Positions 15,001 through 24,956 of a stretch of 64,000 nt of DNA are shown one piece after another. Where the stretch lies: contig JBAMJR010000195.1 of NCBI GenBank assembly GCA_038501785.1, positions 3,238,501 to 3,302,500 of the forward strand, given 5' to 3'. The notes below the pieces were generated by a model. The model saw nothing but the letters and a program-made list of their open reading frames with translations, searched no databases and was not told where the DNA came from. Numbering within the stretch: position 1 is the stretch's first letter; each line of letters opens with the position of its first letter. Position numbers and translations under genes: made by a program. Origin of the DNA: Myoxocephalus aenaeus. Lineage: Eukaryota > Chordata > Actinopteri > Perciformes > Cottidae.

Positions 15001-18000
15001 GAGTGTAAGTCTGCACCACTACATCATATTATTAAATATTACCATGAGATCACACTTTGTTTGAAAGGATGTTGAATAAAAAAATAAACATATATATATA
15101 TATATATAATATATATCTCAAAACACAAAATCAGATGTCATTGAAGTCCTAAAACTGCAAACTAAGTGGAGGCATGATGTTATGGCAGACTCTTTTTACT
15201 CAAACTCTTATTGATTTGGGGTTCGGTAAAATTTGGCTCATGTAAGAATAACCTCGGCCTACCAATTTTATTTACGTAACAGCACTTTTATTTTTTGTAT
15301 AAATTGAACTATATTAAATATAAATATATATATCAATAATACATACTATAATAAATAATATTGAAAAGTGTTTATTCGTGATAGTTTAGCATGAACAAAT
15401 GTTACATTTTGTCTTCGGTTTACCTTTGTCTGTTTAGATTATGGCAATCAGTTGATATTACTTTAAAAAAAAAAAAACACGATAATCTTATACACACTTT
15501 AATCTGCTTTAATACCATAGTTTCAACTCTTTTTTTTTTTTTTTTTTTTAACGCACTGCATATACTGAATCAAGAATTTATTTGGTATTGAATTGTGATT
15601 CAGGCCATTAATACATCTTATTTTGCTCCCACAGATCACTGCATGGTCAATTTCATCAAGAGGAATCTACTGGGCTCGCTGAGCGAATTCCGAAACCGGT
15701 TCATCAACCCCATACAGAATGGCCAGTGTGCTGACTCCACAACGAGAGATGTCCGGATCATGAAGAAACGAGCGCATGTTCTTCATGCAATGTTGGTTGG
15801 ATGTGTGCAGGTAAAAACAATACTGCCCGTAGCACACTCTATATGTACACATGCAGTTTGCTTTTATAGTTCAACTCTCACAACACGTTGTCCATCTTGT
15901 TCTTAGAGGAGGGATTACTCTGAGTTGACTCAGTTTCTGCCTCCCAAACACGAGTATGTGCTGGCAGTGAGGATTTCCCCACACCAGCACATGTTGTACA
16001 AATACTACCTCGACCACATCACCGGTAAGAATCTGTCTTCACATGTTTTACTCGAAGGAATGTAGATGTACTAATTTTAAGTACACATTTATTGTTCAAG
16101 AGAGTTTTCATGATACAGTAGTTATTAATTATTCTATAGCTCTAGTCTAGCCTTTAAGGTGGTTAATACAACATTCATACACATCTATTGCCTCCACATG
16201 GCTCTCAACATGGAGAGCTAACCGTGTTTACCTGAGGGGGAACTGAGGGTGGGCGCTACTCTTCTGTGACGACAACGTCGGTCAGGATGGGATTATCAAC
16301 TTAAACCGGCGTATGAGAGCAGTGCAGGGTGGTGGACACGCTCACGTGCACTAAAAAGCACACAGAAGCTCTGATAACAACACAAAAGAGGGAAAGTGAC
16401 TTTATTCTCTGCTCGGGTAGACATTACTCCACTATATCTCTATATAGCAAATAGTTGTTTGCTTCTAAATTAATGCTCCATTGTAATATGTTCCATTGTC
16501 AAATTATTGTTTTTAATTTTCATATATCAACAATTATTATATTATTATTATAGTGAGATGTCACATTTTACTAATAACTTATCCAACTCAGTGACACTCA
16601 ACTCACAAAATTATCAAAGGCTGAGATATGATCATAATCAACTGATGAGAAAAGGAAGTAAATGTCAGTCATGGTGTTGTATCCAAAATCTTAAATTTTC
16701 GACAATCTGAAGTATATACTTTTTTTTTCTTCTTCAGGTATGGGCTCCATGGCGAAGACAGCTAAGGGGAGAACTGGAACAAACCTGTTCAAGGACTTTC
16801 AGGTGTTCAGCCGAATTTGGACTCATCCCTGGTGCCTTCAGCTGAACTCCAGCAGCAAAGAAAACCAGGTTAAAAACAAATCGCCACATGATTGAACCCT
16901 TGTCGTTTTATGAGGCGATGTTAAGTGTTTTCATATTTTAATCAACACTTAACTGGATTTTCATGACATTTAATATTTTAAAAAGAGGAAGAAAATGAAA
17001 GCGGCAGCTCTGCGGAAAAAGGAAGCCACTGGAGTTGAGAGGTAAGACCCGTGATGTGATGATCAGACTCTGCTTTTACAAATTATCATCAGCACATTTA
17101 TTTCTCATTAAATCTTCTGCACATCTAGTGGTTTATAAAAATAGAAGAAGAAAAAGGACCGAGTACTTTCTGAAGCCACTCTGATTCACTTAAACTGCAG
17201 TTCTAAACCTTATTTTATGACATTGTATTCATAAACTCTTTATTCACTTCTTTTTCCCGATGTAGAGGACTGACTGAGAACAAAGGAGAAGAAGGTAACA
17301 ACAATGGCGGTGCTGCAGCAGTGGAAGGTATTAAACCTCCATTTCTCACTAAAAGTCCAACCCTGAGGTTTGAACACTAAAATAGTTTGTCCTGTGTCTT
17401 ATTCTGAGCAGGAAAGAACGCGAGCTTGAGGTCTCAGAGTCTGGATGAGTGCTGGTTCAAGAATCTGCTGTCTAAGGAGGACGCCAACATCATGGAGCAC
17501 TCGGGGAAGATGGTGCTCTTGTTTGAGATCCTCAGAATGGCTGAAGACTTGGATGATAAAGTGTAAGTTTCTAATCTAAAGTAAATCCAAACACAGAAAG
17601 ACTTTCAGCGGTGTGTCAAGACACTGGCTCGTCCTCACATCTAACCAAATCAATCTTCTGCATTTTTAGGCTTGTGTTTAGTCAGTCCTTGATCTCCTTG
17701 AACCTGATTGAGGATTTCCTCAAAGCTTCTCACCATGCCAGAGACCCATCGTCATCAAAAGGTATTGTGTTTATGGCAAAGAAAATATAAATTCATACAG
17801 GAAATATCCTCCGCGATGGTACTTCACTTATTTTTGTGCTTTATTGTTCTGACAGCGGGCAGCTGGATTAAAGACGTGGATTACTATCGTCTGGATGGAT
17901 CCACCAATGCTATGCTAAGGAAGAAATGGGCAGATCAGTTCAACAATGTCTCCAATGTTCGGTACAGATTATCTGACTTTTATTTCAATGTTCCTACATT

Positions 18001-20877
18001 GATTAGACTGAAATAAGATCCGGACATAATATTTCTAAGTGTCATGACAAAGTTTGTCTGCTGATTTGTTTTTGACTGTTCTTTATTTTAGCGGCCGATT
18101 ATTTCTCATCTCAACGAAGGCTGGCTCACTTGGCATCAACCTCGTTGCGGCCAACAGGGTCATCATCTTTGATGCCTCATGGAATCCCTCTTATGACATC
18201 CAGAGCATTTACAGAGTGTACCGCTTCGGTCAACTGAAACACGTGTTTGTTTACCGCTTCTTGGCTCAGGTGAGCTCACCGGTCTTCATTAATATCTTTC
18301 TCTTCACAGTTTGTAGTGCTCTGGCTGCACAGTGCCAGGAATAGTTGTTTATTCATTCAGTTAAGTTTGGACAAGTTTTGCCATTAAAAACAGCTATTGT
18401 CCCTTTTCTGAAATGCACCAATTGAACAGGATTGCATGGTTGCATTATGTGTTTTAGGGAAAAAGCTTATAATGTATGTACCTTAATACCAGAAAACTAT
18501 TACGTGATAGAATGGGAGTAAAAACCTTCTGTTCTGCTACATAAGTTTATGTTAATTTAGTTCTGTTTTTGCACCAATCTTTGCTATTTTTCTTCAGAAA
18601 TACTGGATAGTTCTTTTGAGGGCATTAGACAATATTGTAATGGGCATGGATCTCCTGGAGCTGCTATATTTATTTCTGGACCCATAAACCTTTCAGTTCT
18701 GTTTATCACTGCAATCATTTTCTTCTCCAGGGCACCATGGAGGAAAAGATATATGATCGTCAGGTGACCAAGCAGTCTTTGGCCAATCGAGTGGTGGATC
18801 TGCAGCAGATTGAGAGGCACTACACCCTTTCTGAACTGGCTGAACTTTACACATTTGAGCCAGACCTGCTGGGCGACCCAAACTCCAAGAAAAGCAAAAG
18901 ATCCAGCTCTGTTTTGCCAAAGGTGACTTTATTTTCAGGTTCTCTGATGTAAATATTTGAGCAGCTGTCTGCGTACACAAGGAATCTTCAGTATTGAGTG
19001 ACGTTTCTGTTTCTGTTTCTCAGGATAATATCTTGGCACAGCTATTACAAAAATGTAAAGACCAGATAGTGTCTTTCCATGAGCACGAATCTCTGTTGGA
19101 CCATAAACAAGAGGAGGAGCTCAGTGAGGCAGAGCGCAAAGATGCCTGGGCCGAGTACGAGGCCGAGGTAACGAGCTGTTCGCTGCAAAGCATGAACTAT
19201 AATGAGCAGGGCTCTGTCTAGTGAAACTGCACGCACTAGACTTTAAAGCGTTTTACGTTACACCGCTCTGTGCTGACCGTTTGTAAATATGTGTCTTTCA
19301 GTCTTCCAACCCTCCAGCCAGCGTGAACCAGAACGCCTTGGAGCCAAAGACCAATGAAGAGCTAGTGGTATACATATATTTAAACATCTTAGAACTGATG
19401 CTGGTGATGTTTGTGTTTTACACATGATTACATAAAAGTGTCTTTGCAGGAATTGCTGAACAAGAGCAGAGCAGATGTATCAGTGGCCTTCCTGTCAATG
19501 CAGACGATGTCTCACTCTGTCGAGGTCTACAAAGTGAGATTGGTGAGTGACATTAAGGCTTCACGCTAACGTAGGAAATGGAAGATTTAAAATGAGCGCG
19601 AAAGGAAATTACGGTCATGTCTGACACCTAGAATATGTTTTTCAAATATACATTATGTTCTTAATCATACATTTATTATTTGTATTATTATTTTCAGGAG
19701 TTGATTTGGTGTAGGCTTCAGAAGTAGATTTATTTATTATATTACTTATTATTATTATTATTATTATTATTATTGTACATACAGGGGGTAAAATAAGTAT
19801 TGAACACATCACCATTTTTCTCAGTAAATATATTTCTAAAAGAGCTATTGACATATTTTCACCCGATGTCGGTAACAACCCAAGTAATAATAACTAATTT
19901 TTTATTTATTTTTATTTTTATATAACAGATTTTAATATGATGGCAGCCTTCTTGTAAATAATTACAATTATAAACAAGAAAGATGTTGCAATGCAAGTTG
20001 CCTATATGGATGGAATACAATTACAGATCTGATGAAGATTTAATTTTGATGTGGTGTCAAAATTAAATTCAACATTAACCTTAAATATGATATACTGATT
20101 AACAAGAAGATTACAAATATGAGCACTTGATATAAAAAAAATTGCTGATGGCCTATGATAAATAAGACAGAAAAGGTTGTCAGATCTTATAAGACTTTGG
20201 TAGAGCCTTGAGTAGTTTATGTTAGTTATTAAATGTGAGTGCTCTTACAGAGCTATGACCTTCTGTTGACTGAATGAAATAATTAATCAGTAAATTGTAT
20301 GAACACATGAGAACATTACTTTGATGATTTAAATGGCTCACAATATCAACCTTATGTTATTATAGTCGAGATCTGTTCAGAATGTGTGGGTATTTTTAAA
20401 CTTTACGGTTTTAGGATTTCTTTCCTTGTTTTATAATGCCTATGTATTTATATACATCTTTGGGTACTTATTGTTTTAAGCTGATGTGAAGCTGTTAGTA
20501 GTGTTGTTTCTGAAAATAAAATTCCCTCTGCACATCTTATGTTATCCTTTCTAACCATTTATTTATGTTGCAGCGGCAACAGTATCCTCAGCTGCTTGAG
20601 GCCGAGGTTATGGCCAAAGCTGTAGCTTGGAAAGCGTCGGATGACAAGGAGCAGGAACGTAGACGGGCCTTCTATCGAGACATTCTTGCACAGCAACAAG
20701 CAGTAAGTATTTTTTACATGTGTGAATGTGTGCACATGTACGTACAAATAGCCATTCTCATGTTTCAATCAAATCCCTCCACAGCTCACGCTCGGCATTC
20801 AGACCATACTGAACAGTCGGAGGAAGCAAGCGGTACTGACGACCGTGAGCACTGTGAACCAGCCTGGACAGACTTGA
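1..20877 (+). CDS. atrx: ATRX chromatin remodeler, 5'-truncated by window edge (30 exons)
   Basis: SNF2-family ATPase which, with DAXX, deposits histone H3.3 in heterochromatin and at telomeres (family knowledge). Exons: 1-110, 754-863, 2879-2946, 3056-4842, 5252-5318, 12064-12197, 12384-12554, 12633-12741, 12964-13060, 13193-13375, 13548-13692, 13997-14106, 14344-14487, 14578-14755, 14867-15004, 15635-15810, 15907-16024, 16738-16868, 16986-17041, 17266-17327, 17412-17562, 17670-17761, 17856-17961, 18092-18269, 18731-18922, 19024-19167, 19302-19367, 19450-19542, 20574-20702, 20785-20877. Every join keeps phase, and the sum is 1,779 codons including the TGA stop at 20875-20877. Visible in order: a 'DDFRGPEFRSR' segment just before the ADD, a cysteine-rich ADD domain, a long acidic and serine-rich middle, then two helicase lobes. 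The first base pairs lie inside an exon, so the start codon is outside the window. The weakest junction is the acceptor at 16984-16985, which lacks a good pyrimidine tract. The C-terminus is shorter than in mammalian ATRX. Confidence 0.96.
864..2878 (+). other. atrx intron 2
   Basis: AT-rich intron. Apart from the inverted-repeat element at 1062-1729 I see no further gene. The open frames on the minus strand at 2044-2452 have no recognisable domain or splice context. Confidence 0.7.
1062..1729. mobile_element. MITE-like DNA transposon with terminal inverted repeats (668 bp)
   Basis: The left end begins GGCTGGGTTGCACCAACAAG and the right end is the near-complement, ending with CCAACCCAGCC. 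The inverted match continues as GGATTAA-type sequence for about 25 bp. Sub-terminal DNA holds many short copies of a TTTAAACCTAG-like palindromic motif on both sides. The centre (about 1316-1440, read on the minus strand) keeps an open frame of over 30 codons, possibly a transposase-gene remnant. No clear target-site duplication longer than about 3 bp is visible, so I do not assign a superfamily. Confidence 0.75.
3056..4842 (+). other. atrx: Large central ATRX exon, acidic/serine-rich, with LxVxL-type motif
   Basis: A single 1,787-bp exon corresponds to the giant central exon of vertebrate ATRX but is shorter. It starts inside the PHD finger and goes on into a poorly conserved region dominated by Ser-Asp/Glu runs ('DSDSDSDPEE', 'SSSSSSDDDDDGDNEDD'), so it is probably disordered. 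LVVKL at 3909-3923 fits the LxVxL pattern used by ATRX and other proteins to bind the HP1 chromoshadow domain; that role is inferred here. The donor is GG|GTGAGT at 4843. Reading through it gives an open frame to 4907, which is intron read-through rather than the true end. Confidence 0.9.
6629..7262 (-). mobile_element. 5'-truncated LINE: ORF2 C-terminus plus 3' UTR
   Basis: Read on the minus strand from about 7262, the sequence encodes a reverse-transcriptase C-terminal tail of the type 'ENMIKYVHVCLMYRIIHD' and 'SPPLKQFVISRS'. Frame damage and a 3' UTR follow, ending near 6629 with TTATTAAATAAACC. The length and 5' truncation fit a dead non-LTR retrotransposon insertion in atrx intron 5. The clade is not assigned. 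Confidence 0.65.
7339..7620 (-). mobile_element. LINE/SINE 3' tail with (AAGAT)-type end
   Basis: On the plus strand it begins with AGATAAGATAAGATCATCC, then 'TTTATTAGTCCCGCAGCGGG' and an AT-rich body. The reverse complement ends in '...GCGGGACTAATAAAGGAT' plus TCTTATCTTA repeats. This is a common fish non-LTR retrotransposon tail. A second copy of the same tail, in the other orientation, lies at 52240-52420 beside rragb. Confidence 0.65.
7681..7890 (+). repeat. Diverged direct repeat, copy A
   Basis: Shares a collinear block with 8757-8914: TATTTCAGAGCA at the start, 'AAGTAAAAGTTATAAA' in the middle, 'CTCAATGACCAGATGATATT' and finally GTATTTATTG. Roughly three quarters of aligned bases agree by eye, with an indel of about 17 bp. 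No coding potential seen. Confidence 0.7.
8757..8914 (+). repeat. Diverged direct repeat, copy B
   Basis: Second copy of the block at 7681-7890, same orientation, about 1.07 kb downstream. It could be an old local duplication, two insertions of one dispersed family, or decayed short terminal repeats of an element. The sequence alone does not decide. Confidence 0.7.
8949..10124. mobile_element. hAT-like non-autonomous DNA transposon with 8-bp target duplication
   Basis: The right end, read on the minus strand, is CAGTGGTGTATAAAGTACCC; the left end is CAGTCGTGTATAGTAACGAA. Inside are many 'ACTTAAGTA / TACTTTTACTT' sub-terminal repeats typical of fish hAT MITEs. The flanks are TCTTTTTG (8941-8948) and TATTTTTG (10125-10132), a 7/8 match and the 8-bp duplication expected of hAT. 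The central part, about 9167-9680, has a different base composition and may be a nested insertion. Confidence 0.75.
10125..12063 (+). other. Rest of atrx intron 5, no gene seen
   Basis: AT-rich intronic DNA. I see no exon, RNA gene or clear repeat here apart from short homopolymers. Confidence 0.6.
13997..18269 (+). other. atrx: ATRX SNF2 ATPase core (two RecA lobes)
   Basis: Lobe 1 carries the Walker A motif MGLGKT at 14083-14100, 'ALVVCPLNT' in exon 14344-14487, the DEGH Walker B box at 14887-14898 and 'LTGTPLQNNL' in the same exon. Lobe 2 carries 'SGKMVLLFEIL', 'YYRLDGST', 'ISTKAGSLGINLVAA' and 'YRVYRFGQ' (motif VI). All catalytic motifs are intact, so the protein should be an active DNA translocase. 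The linker between the lobes (exons 16738-16868, 16986-17041 and 17266-17327) is short and basic compared with the long acidic and lysine-rich linker of mammalian ATRX. Confidence 0.93.
14533..14546 (-). promoter_or_regulatory. CTCF-like core motif (13/14), intronic
   Basis: CTCCCACCTGGTGG matches the reverse complement of the CTCF core consensus CCASYAGRKGGCRS at 13 of 14 positions. It lies in a short atrx intron. A sequence match only; a single 13/14 match can occur by chance. Confidence 0.25.
19780..19890 (+). mobile_element. Tc1/mariner terminal-repeat fragment
   Basis: Starts at a TA dinucleotide with CAGGGGGTAAAATAAGTATT and continues with 'GAACACATCACCATTTTTCT' and 'GATGTCGGTAACAACCCAAG'. 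This is the form of the terminal repeat of a widespread fish Tc1 family. The match stops near 19890 and no transposase or opposite end follows, so it is a fragment in the atrx intron 19543-20573. It is preceded by an (ATT)n microsatellite at about 19739-19774. Confidence 0.7.
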
Positions 20878-21223
20878 ACAAGAAAACACTACACCAGAGA
20901 ATTGAATGTACTTTTTCCACTATGGAGAATCAATCAATCAATCAGTCAATTAAAACAAGGAACAGCAACACATTATCAGATGTTGTAGACGGTTTTGTTT
21001 TGTAACACTTTGAGCACTTTATCTTCCACATGGTTAAGTTGTACACGTCTTTTTATAGAGTTTGCAAAAACTGGGGAGTTTGCTGCTCATCAAAAACTGT
21101 TTGTGGAGTTCCATCACACACAGTAGATTTACTGTATGTGCCTTACAATAATTTTACCTGTTTTTTCTTTTGAATAGTTTAACATTTTATGTCTTTGTTA
21201 CCCGTTTTTACAATTGTAATAAA
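20878..21223 (+). other. atrx: atrx 3' UTR with poly(A) signal
   Basis: Non-coding sequence follows the stop codon, and a canonical AATAAA lies at 21218-21223. A strong hairpin begins 53 bp past this signal (see 21276-21331). Confidence 0.7.
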
Positions 21224-21275
21224 TTAACAAAACAGACAATTGGTTATTTTTACATTTTGTCCATGTTTGTCAACC

Positions 21276-21331
21276 ATTAAAAATATCTCTACTTACTGTC
21301 ATGGCCGACAGTTAGCAGAGATATTTTTAAT
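21276..21331. repeat. Strong hairpin: 25-bp arms, 6-nt loop
   Basis: The left arm is 21276-21300 and the right arm 21307-21331. The reverse complement of the right arm matches the left at 23 of 25 positions, and the outer 15 bp (ATTAAAAATATCTCT) match perfectly. The loop is ATGGCC. It lies 53 bp past the atrx poly(A) signal. It could act as an RNA hairpin (pre-miRNA-like, or near transcript termination) or be a tiny palindromic repeat. Confidence 0.8.
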
Positions 21332-22284
21332 ATGGTAATAGTGATTATAACTGTTCACGGTTTATTAACTTTTCATAAGGATGAAATGAGGAAAACAATT
21401 TCTCTTTTCTTCTTCAAATCATATTTAGTGCATATGTAGCTTAAATGCTGTGATTGTGTGCAGCTTGCGCCAGAGCGTCGTGCTACATTCACTTCTTCGT
21501 GACATAAACCTAAGTCTCAACTCAGAGTGTGGCACTCTGAGTTTCTTCTGAAAGAATAGTGTGTTTTTAAAAATTATTATTATTAAGTCTCCCTCCCGTG
21601 ATCCCGAGAGGAAGGCTCCATGCCTCTAAGTTTATTTGTTAATTAATGCAAGCCCGCCAGCTGCAGTGGTGTCAACCCTAAAGGAATGAAAATGAACAAG
21701 CCTATTAGGTTAATTCACATCTTGAGCGGATGTTACCACCAATGAGTATGACATGAGTTATTTGTAAAGTTTCTCAACTGTGTAGGCTGGACCTTGTGTT
21801 GCAGATGTGTGGTATTTAGTCAATTGATATGTTGATATTTGTTTTTTATAAAATGAATTGATGTGCTTTGAAACATAATTTCTATATAGTCTATGCGTCA
21901 TGCTCTTTATTTCTAATGCATAGGATTTCAAGCTCTCTTACTGCTGGGTTCATGAGAATTGTGAACATTGTGGGACCTAAGTGTTGGGTCAGGACCAGAA
22001 CATTTGGAGAACCTGCTCTAACAATGCAAAGAAGTGCATGCATCTGGCCCTTAGCTTATACAGAAATTAGAATGTGAGGTACTACTCTGTATTTAAATCA
22101 ATAACATAATGTAGGATAAAGAATATGCTGCTGAGAGGAATTACATTTTGAGTTGCACATGGTGGAGGAGGAATGACACAGACCTTGGGTTGAGAAGGTG
22201 AAACTAGTATTTCTGTTTATAACATACAAAGGCGACCCGGAAGTACAATTGTCAAAAACGAAGGATTGTAGGCAAGTATTATAG

Positions 22285-22690
22285 TTGAAGAAACTTTTGT
22301 CCATATTGGACAACCCGGACAACCCGGACCACCCTCTCCACCACCTGCTGCAGGGTCAGTGGAGCACTTTCTCGAGGAGATTCCTCACGCTCCGCTGCAA
22401 CAAGGACAGATACAGGAGAACATTCCTGCCAAAGGCATTACAGCTTTATAATAAATCACCGCTTGCCAGATCCTCTGACTAACCACATGTATATATATAT
22501 TTTGCACAATCCCAGCTATTTCTATTTTATTTTATTATTATTATTATTATTTTTATTATTATTGTATATATCTTTTATCTTTATCTTTCATCCTGCTGTT
22601 TTTATTTATTTTGTTGTAAGTTGCTGCTACCCCGACACCAAATTTCCCCTCGGGGATTAATAAAGTGTATATTCATTCATTCATTCATTC
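22285..22690 (+). mobile_element. LINE 3' fragment ending in an (ATTC)n tail
   Basis: The plus strand encodes 'DHPLHHLLQGQWSTFSRRFL' and 'NKDRYRRTFLPKALQLYN', a reverse-transcriptase C-terminal tail common in fish non-LTR elements. A 3' UTR follows, ending in TTCCCCTCGGGGATTAATAA AG and then about six ATTC units. It is 5'-truncated and inactive. Confidence 0.65.
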
Positions 22691-22821
22691 ATTAATCAAA
22701 GTGTGCAGAGTTGTTGTTGCTGTTTGCACTCGTGTATTTTTCCACCGTATTGGGCTGTTTCTTGAGTGAAGGCAGAGCAGAGTCTTTATGAGACGCAGAG
22801 TAAAGGTGTTTACCCTTTCTA

Positions 22822-22835
22822 CCAGTCGATGGCAG
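22822..22835 (+). promoter_or_regulatory. CTCF-like core motif (13/14), atrx-pls3 interval
   Basis: CCAGTCGATGGCAG differs from CCASYAGRKGGCRS only at the sixth base. It lies between two genes transcribed in the same direction. Binding is not shown by sequence alone. Confidence 0.3.
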
Positions 22836-22997
22836 TATACATGTATTTAAACCATACATGTAGTTATATTTACCTGTGTCTTTGATCTAGGTTATTGATA
22901 CAGAATGGTTCATGATTAAAGGTTCATTTTCTGTGATATATAATGTTCATGGTTCATTTGCAACCTACAAAATATATATACAAAAAAAATAAAATGA

Positions 22998-23335
<338 letters not shown>

Positions 23336-23665
23336 GCACCCAATTTATACCCAAAAAGATATTTAACATTATTAGAAATTGACCAACTTGGGGAAATTGA
23401 CCTATATACTTTGCACCACTGTATACATACTGATACACACCCCTTAGTTGATCAGTCTTTAGAGGACTTCCAACTATACCAGTTGTATTATGGGCCCCCT
23501 AAATTTGTGGGATGAAACCCACCCAACACGAGGATAGAGAACACTAGTGGGACTAGCGGAGGCGCCATCTCGGTGCAGATGCTAGCGGGGGAGTCGAACC
23601 TGGGTTTTATTTGGGACCGGTGCAAGTGGACCATATGGTGCCAGATTAACCACTACGCCATCGTG
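23336..23665 (-). mobile_element. tRNA-derived SINE
   Basis: Read on the minus strand, the head starts near 23665 with an A-box-like TGGCGTAGTGG (23650-23660) and a B-box-like GGTTCGACTCC (23590-23600), the split RNA polymerase III promoter of a tRNA. An unrelated body of about 250 bp follows and runs straight into the TA/TATG array. The A-to-B spacing and degraded folds argue against a functional tRNA. Confidence 0.7.
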
Positions 23666-24195
23666 TTGTTATTAGTTGCTTGAGTAAGTTATACTAGAAG
23701 ACGGAATAAACAAAATTGTAAGTTATTTGTAAAAAAAAACAATAAAAATATGCCAATGAGCACGTCGAAACGCATAGCAACGTGACGCGTCGTTCTTGTG
23801 TCCACGGAATGTATCCAGGAAGTGTTTTAACGCTCGACACGCCCCCTCACTGTTTATTCGATTTGTTTTCTGATTCACCATCAAATAATTAATAAATAAG
23901 ACTAACTCATTCCGGTATAAATCGATCCAGCGCGCATACGCAGGACACATAACACAGTAAATACCACACACTGTATAAATACCACACACTGTGTATACAT
24001 ACTCAATGCAGTTTGTTTAGGTAACAGACTACAGAGAAAACATCTCCACTCTGAAAGTGATGATAACTTTATAAGTAATAGTGTAACGCCATTAAATCAA
24101 CTGAAAACAATATACGATCATTTTTATCAATATTTTACGTGGATTTGTATTAGAATGTGCTAAAAACTGTCCGGACCAGAAAACAACTCTGTTGC

Positions 24196-24291
24196 AGTGA
24201 TCATGTGTAAGTTAAAGCTGGATCAGCTGACTGACAGCTTTAACCACTGGAGAGACTTTTGACGGAGTTTGTGTCTGTACACATGATCACT
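24196..24291. repeat. Nested inverted repeat upstream of pls3
   Basis: The outer arms AGTGATCATGTGTA (24196-24209) and TACACATGATCACT (24278-24291) are perfect 14-bp complements. Inside them, GTTAAAGCTG (24211-24220) and CAGCTTTAAC (24235-24244) are perfect 10-bp complements. The structure sits about 0.6 kb upstream of the pls3 GC-rich promoter. Confidence 0.8.
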
Positions 24292-24839
24292 ATAACATCA
24301 TTATAAAATAACCCACAATATGATTATGACAGGTAAATATAATATTTATATTTCTTTAAACACGGGCCCTCTTGTAGGTTACATTTCAAGGAAACATCAT
24401 TGATGGATGTCTGGATGTTAATAATGTATTAGCACACTATTCTTCAGCTACTACACTCCTAATTTTAACTGCCAACAGATTTCAGTTGGTTTATATTCTG
24501 ATGTTATTCCAGGGGCAGCCTTTGTGCCACATCTTACCTGATGCCACCTAGGTTACTTTTAAGCACCATCGGTTAAAACTGGAGGTGGCTTCGTTACATA
24601 CAAATAATGAATATCCACAATTATCCTTTTAAGTCAACATAAATCGACTTGGATGAAGCAAGGGTCAAATATTCCCTGGAAACAAAATGAATTGATTTTA
24701 AACTGAAGAAAAATACATTGTGTTGCCCTCATCTGTTTTTCTTAAGCTTTTAAGACGTTTCATTATCTTAAGCACGTGTATTATTTAGTTTGAGCTTTTT
24801 GCACAGATAATACTCCCTAGGCCGGATATGGACGTCTGG

Positions 24840-24956
24840 CGGTGACGTCGCCGACAGGGCGGGGCCAACATTCCACCCGCTGTCTACTTTTGTCTGTACG
24901 TGGAGGAGGCAGGACTGCAAACTGGACGCTGTCTGGAAATTTCAGGCGCACAGACA
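24840..24956 (+). promoter_or_regulatory. pls3: pls3 promoter and 5' non-coding exon
   Basis: A GC-rich island stands out of AT-rich flanks. It has a CRE-like TGACGTC at 24843-24849 and a GC box GGGCGGGG at 24857-24864. A donor ACA|GTGAGT at 24957 gives a plausible end for a non-coding first exon that would splice to the exon starting at 29921. The transcription start is not determined. An alternative donor ATGAG|GTAACT near 25329 could mark a second first exon. Confidence 0.55.

Noticed and set aside
23590..23665. A functional tRNA gene on the minus strand
   Set aside because: A and B boxes are present, but the cloverleaf cannot be completed and a SINE body follows.
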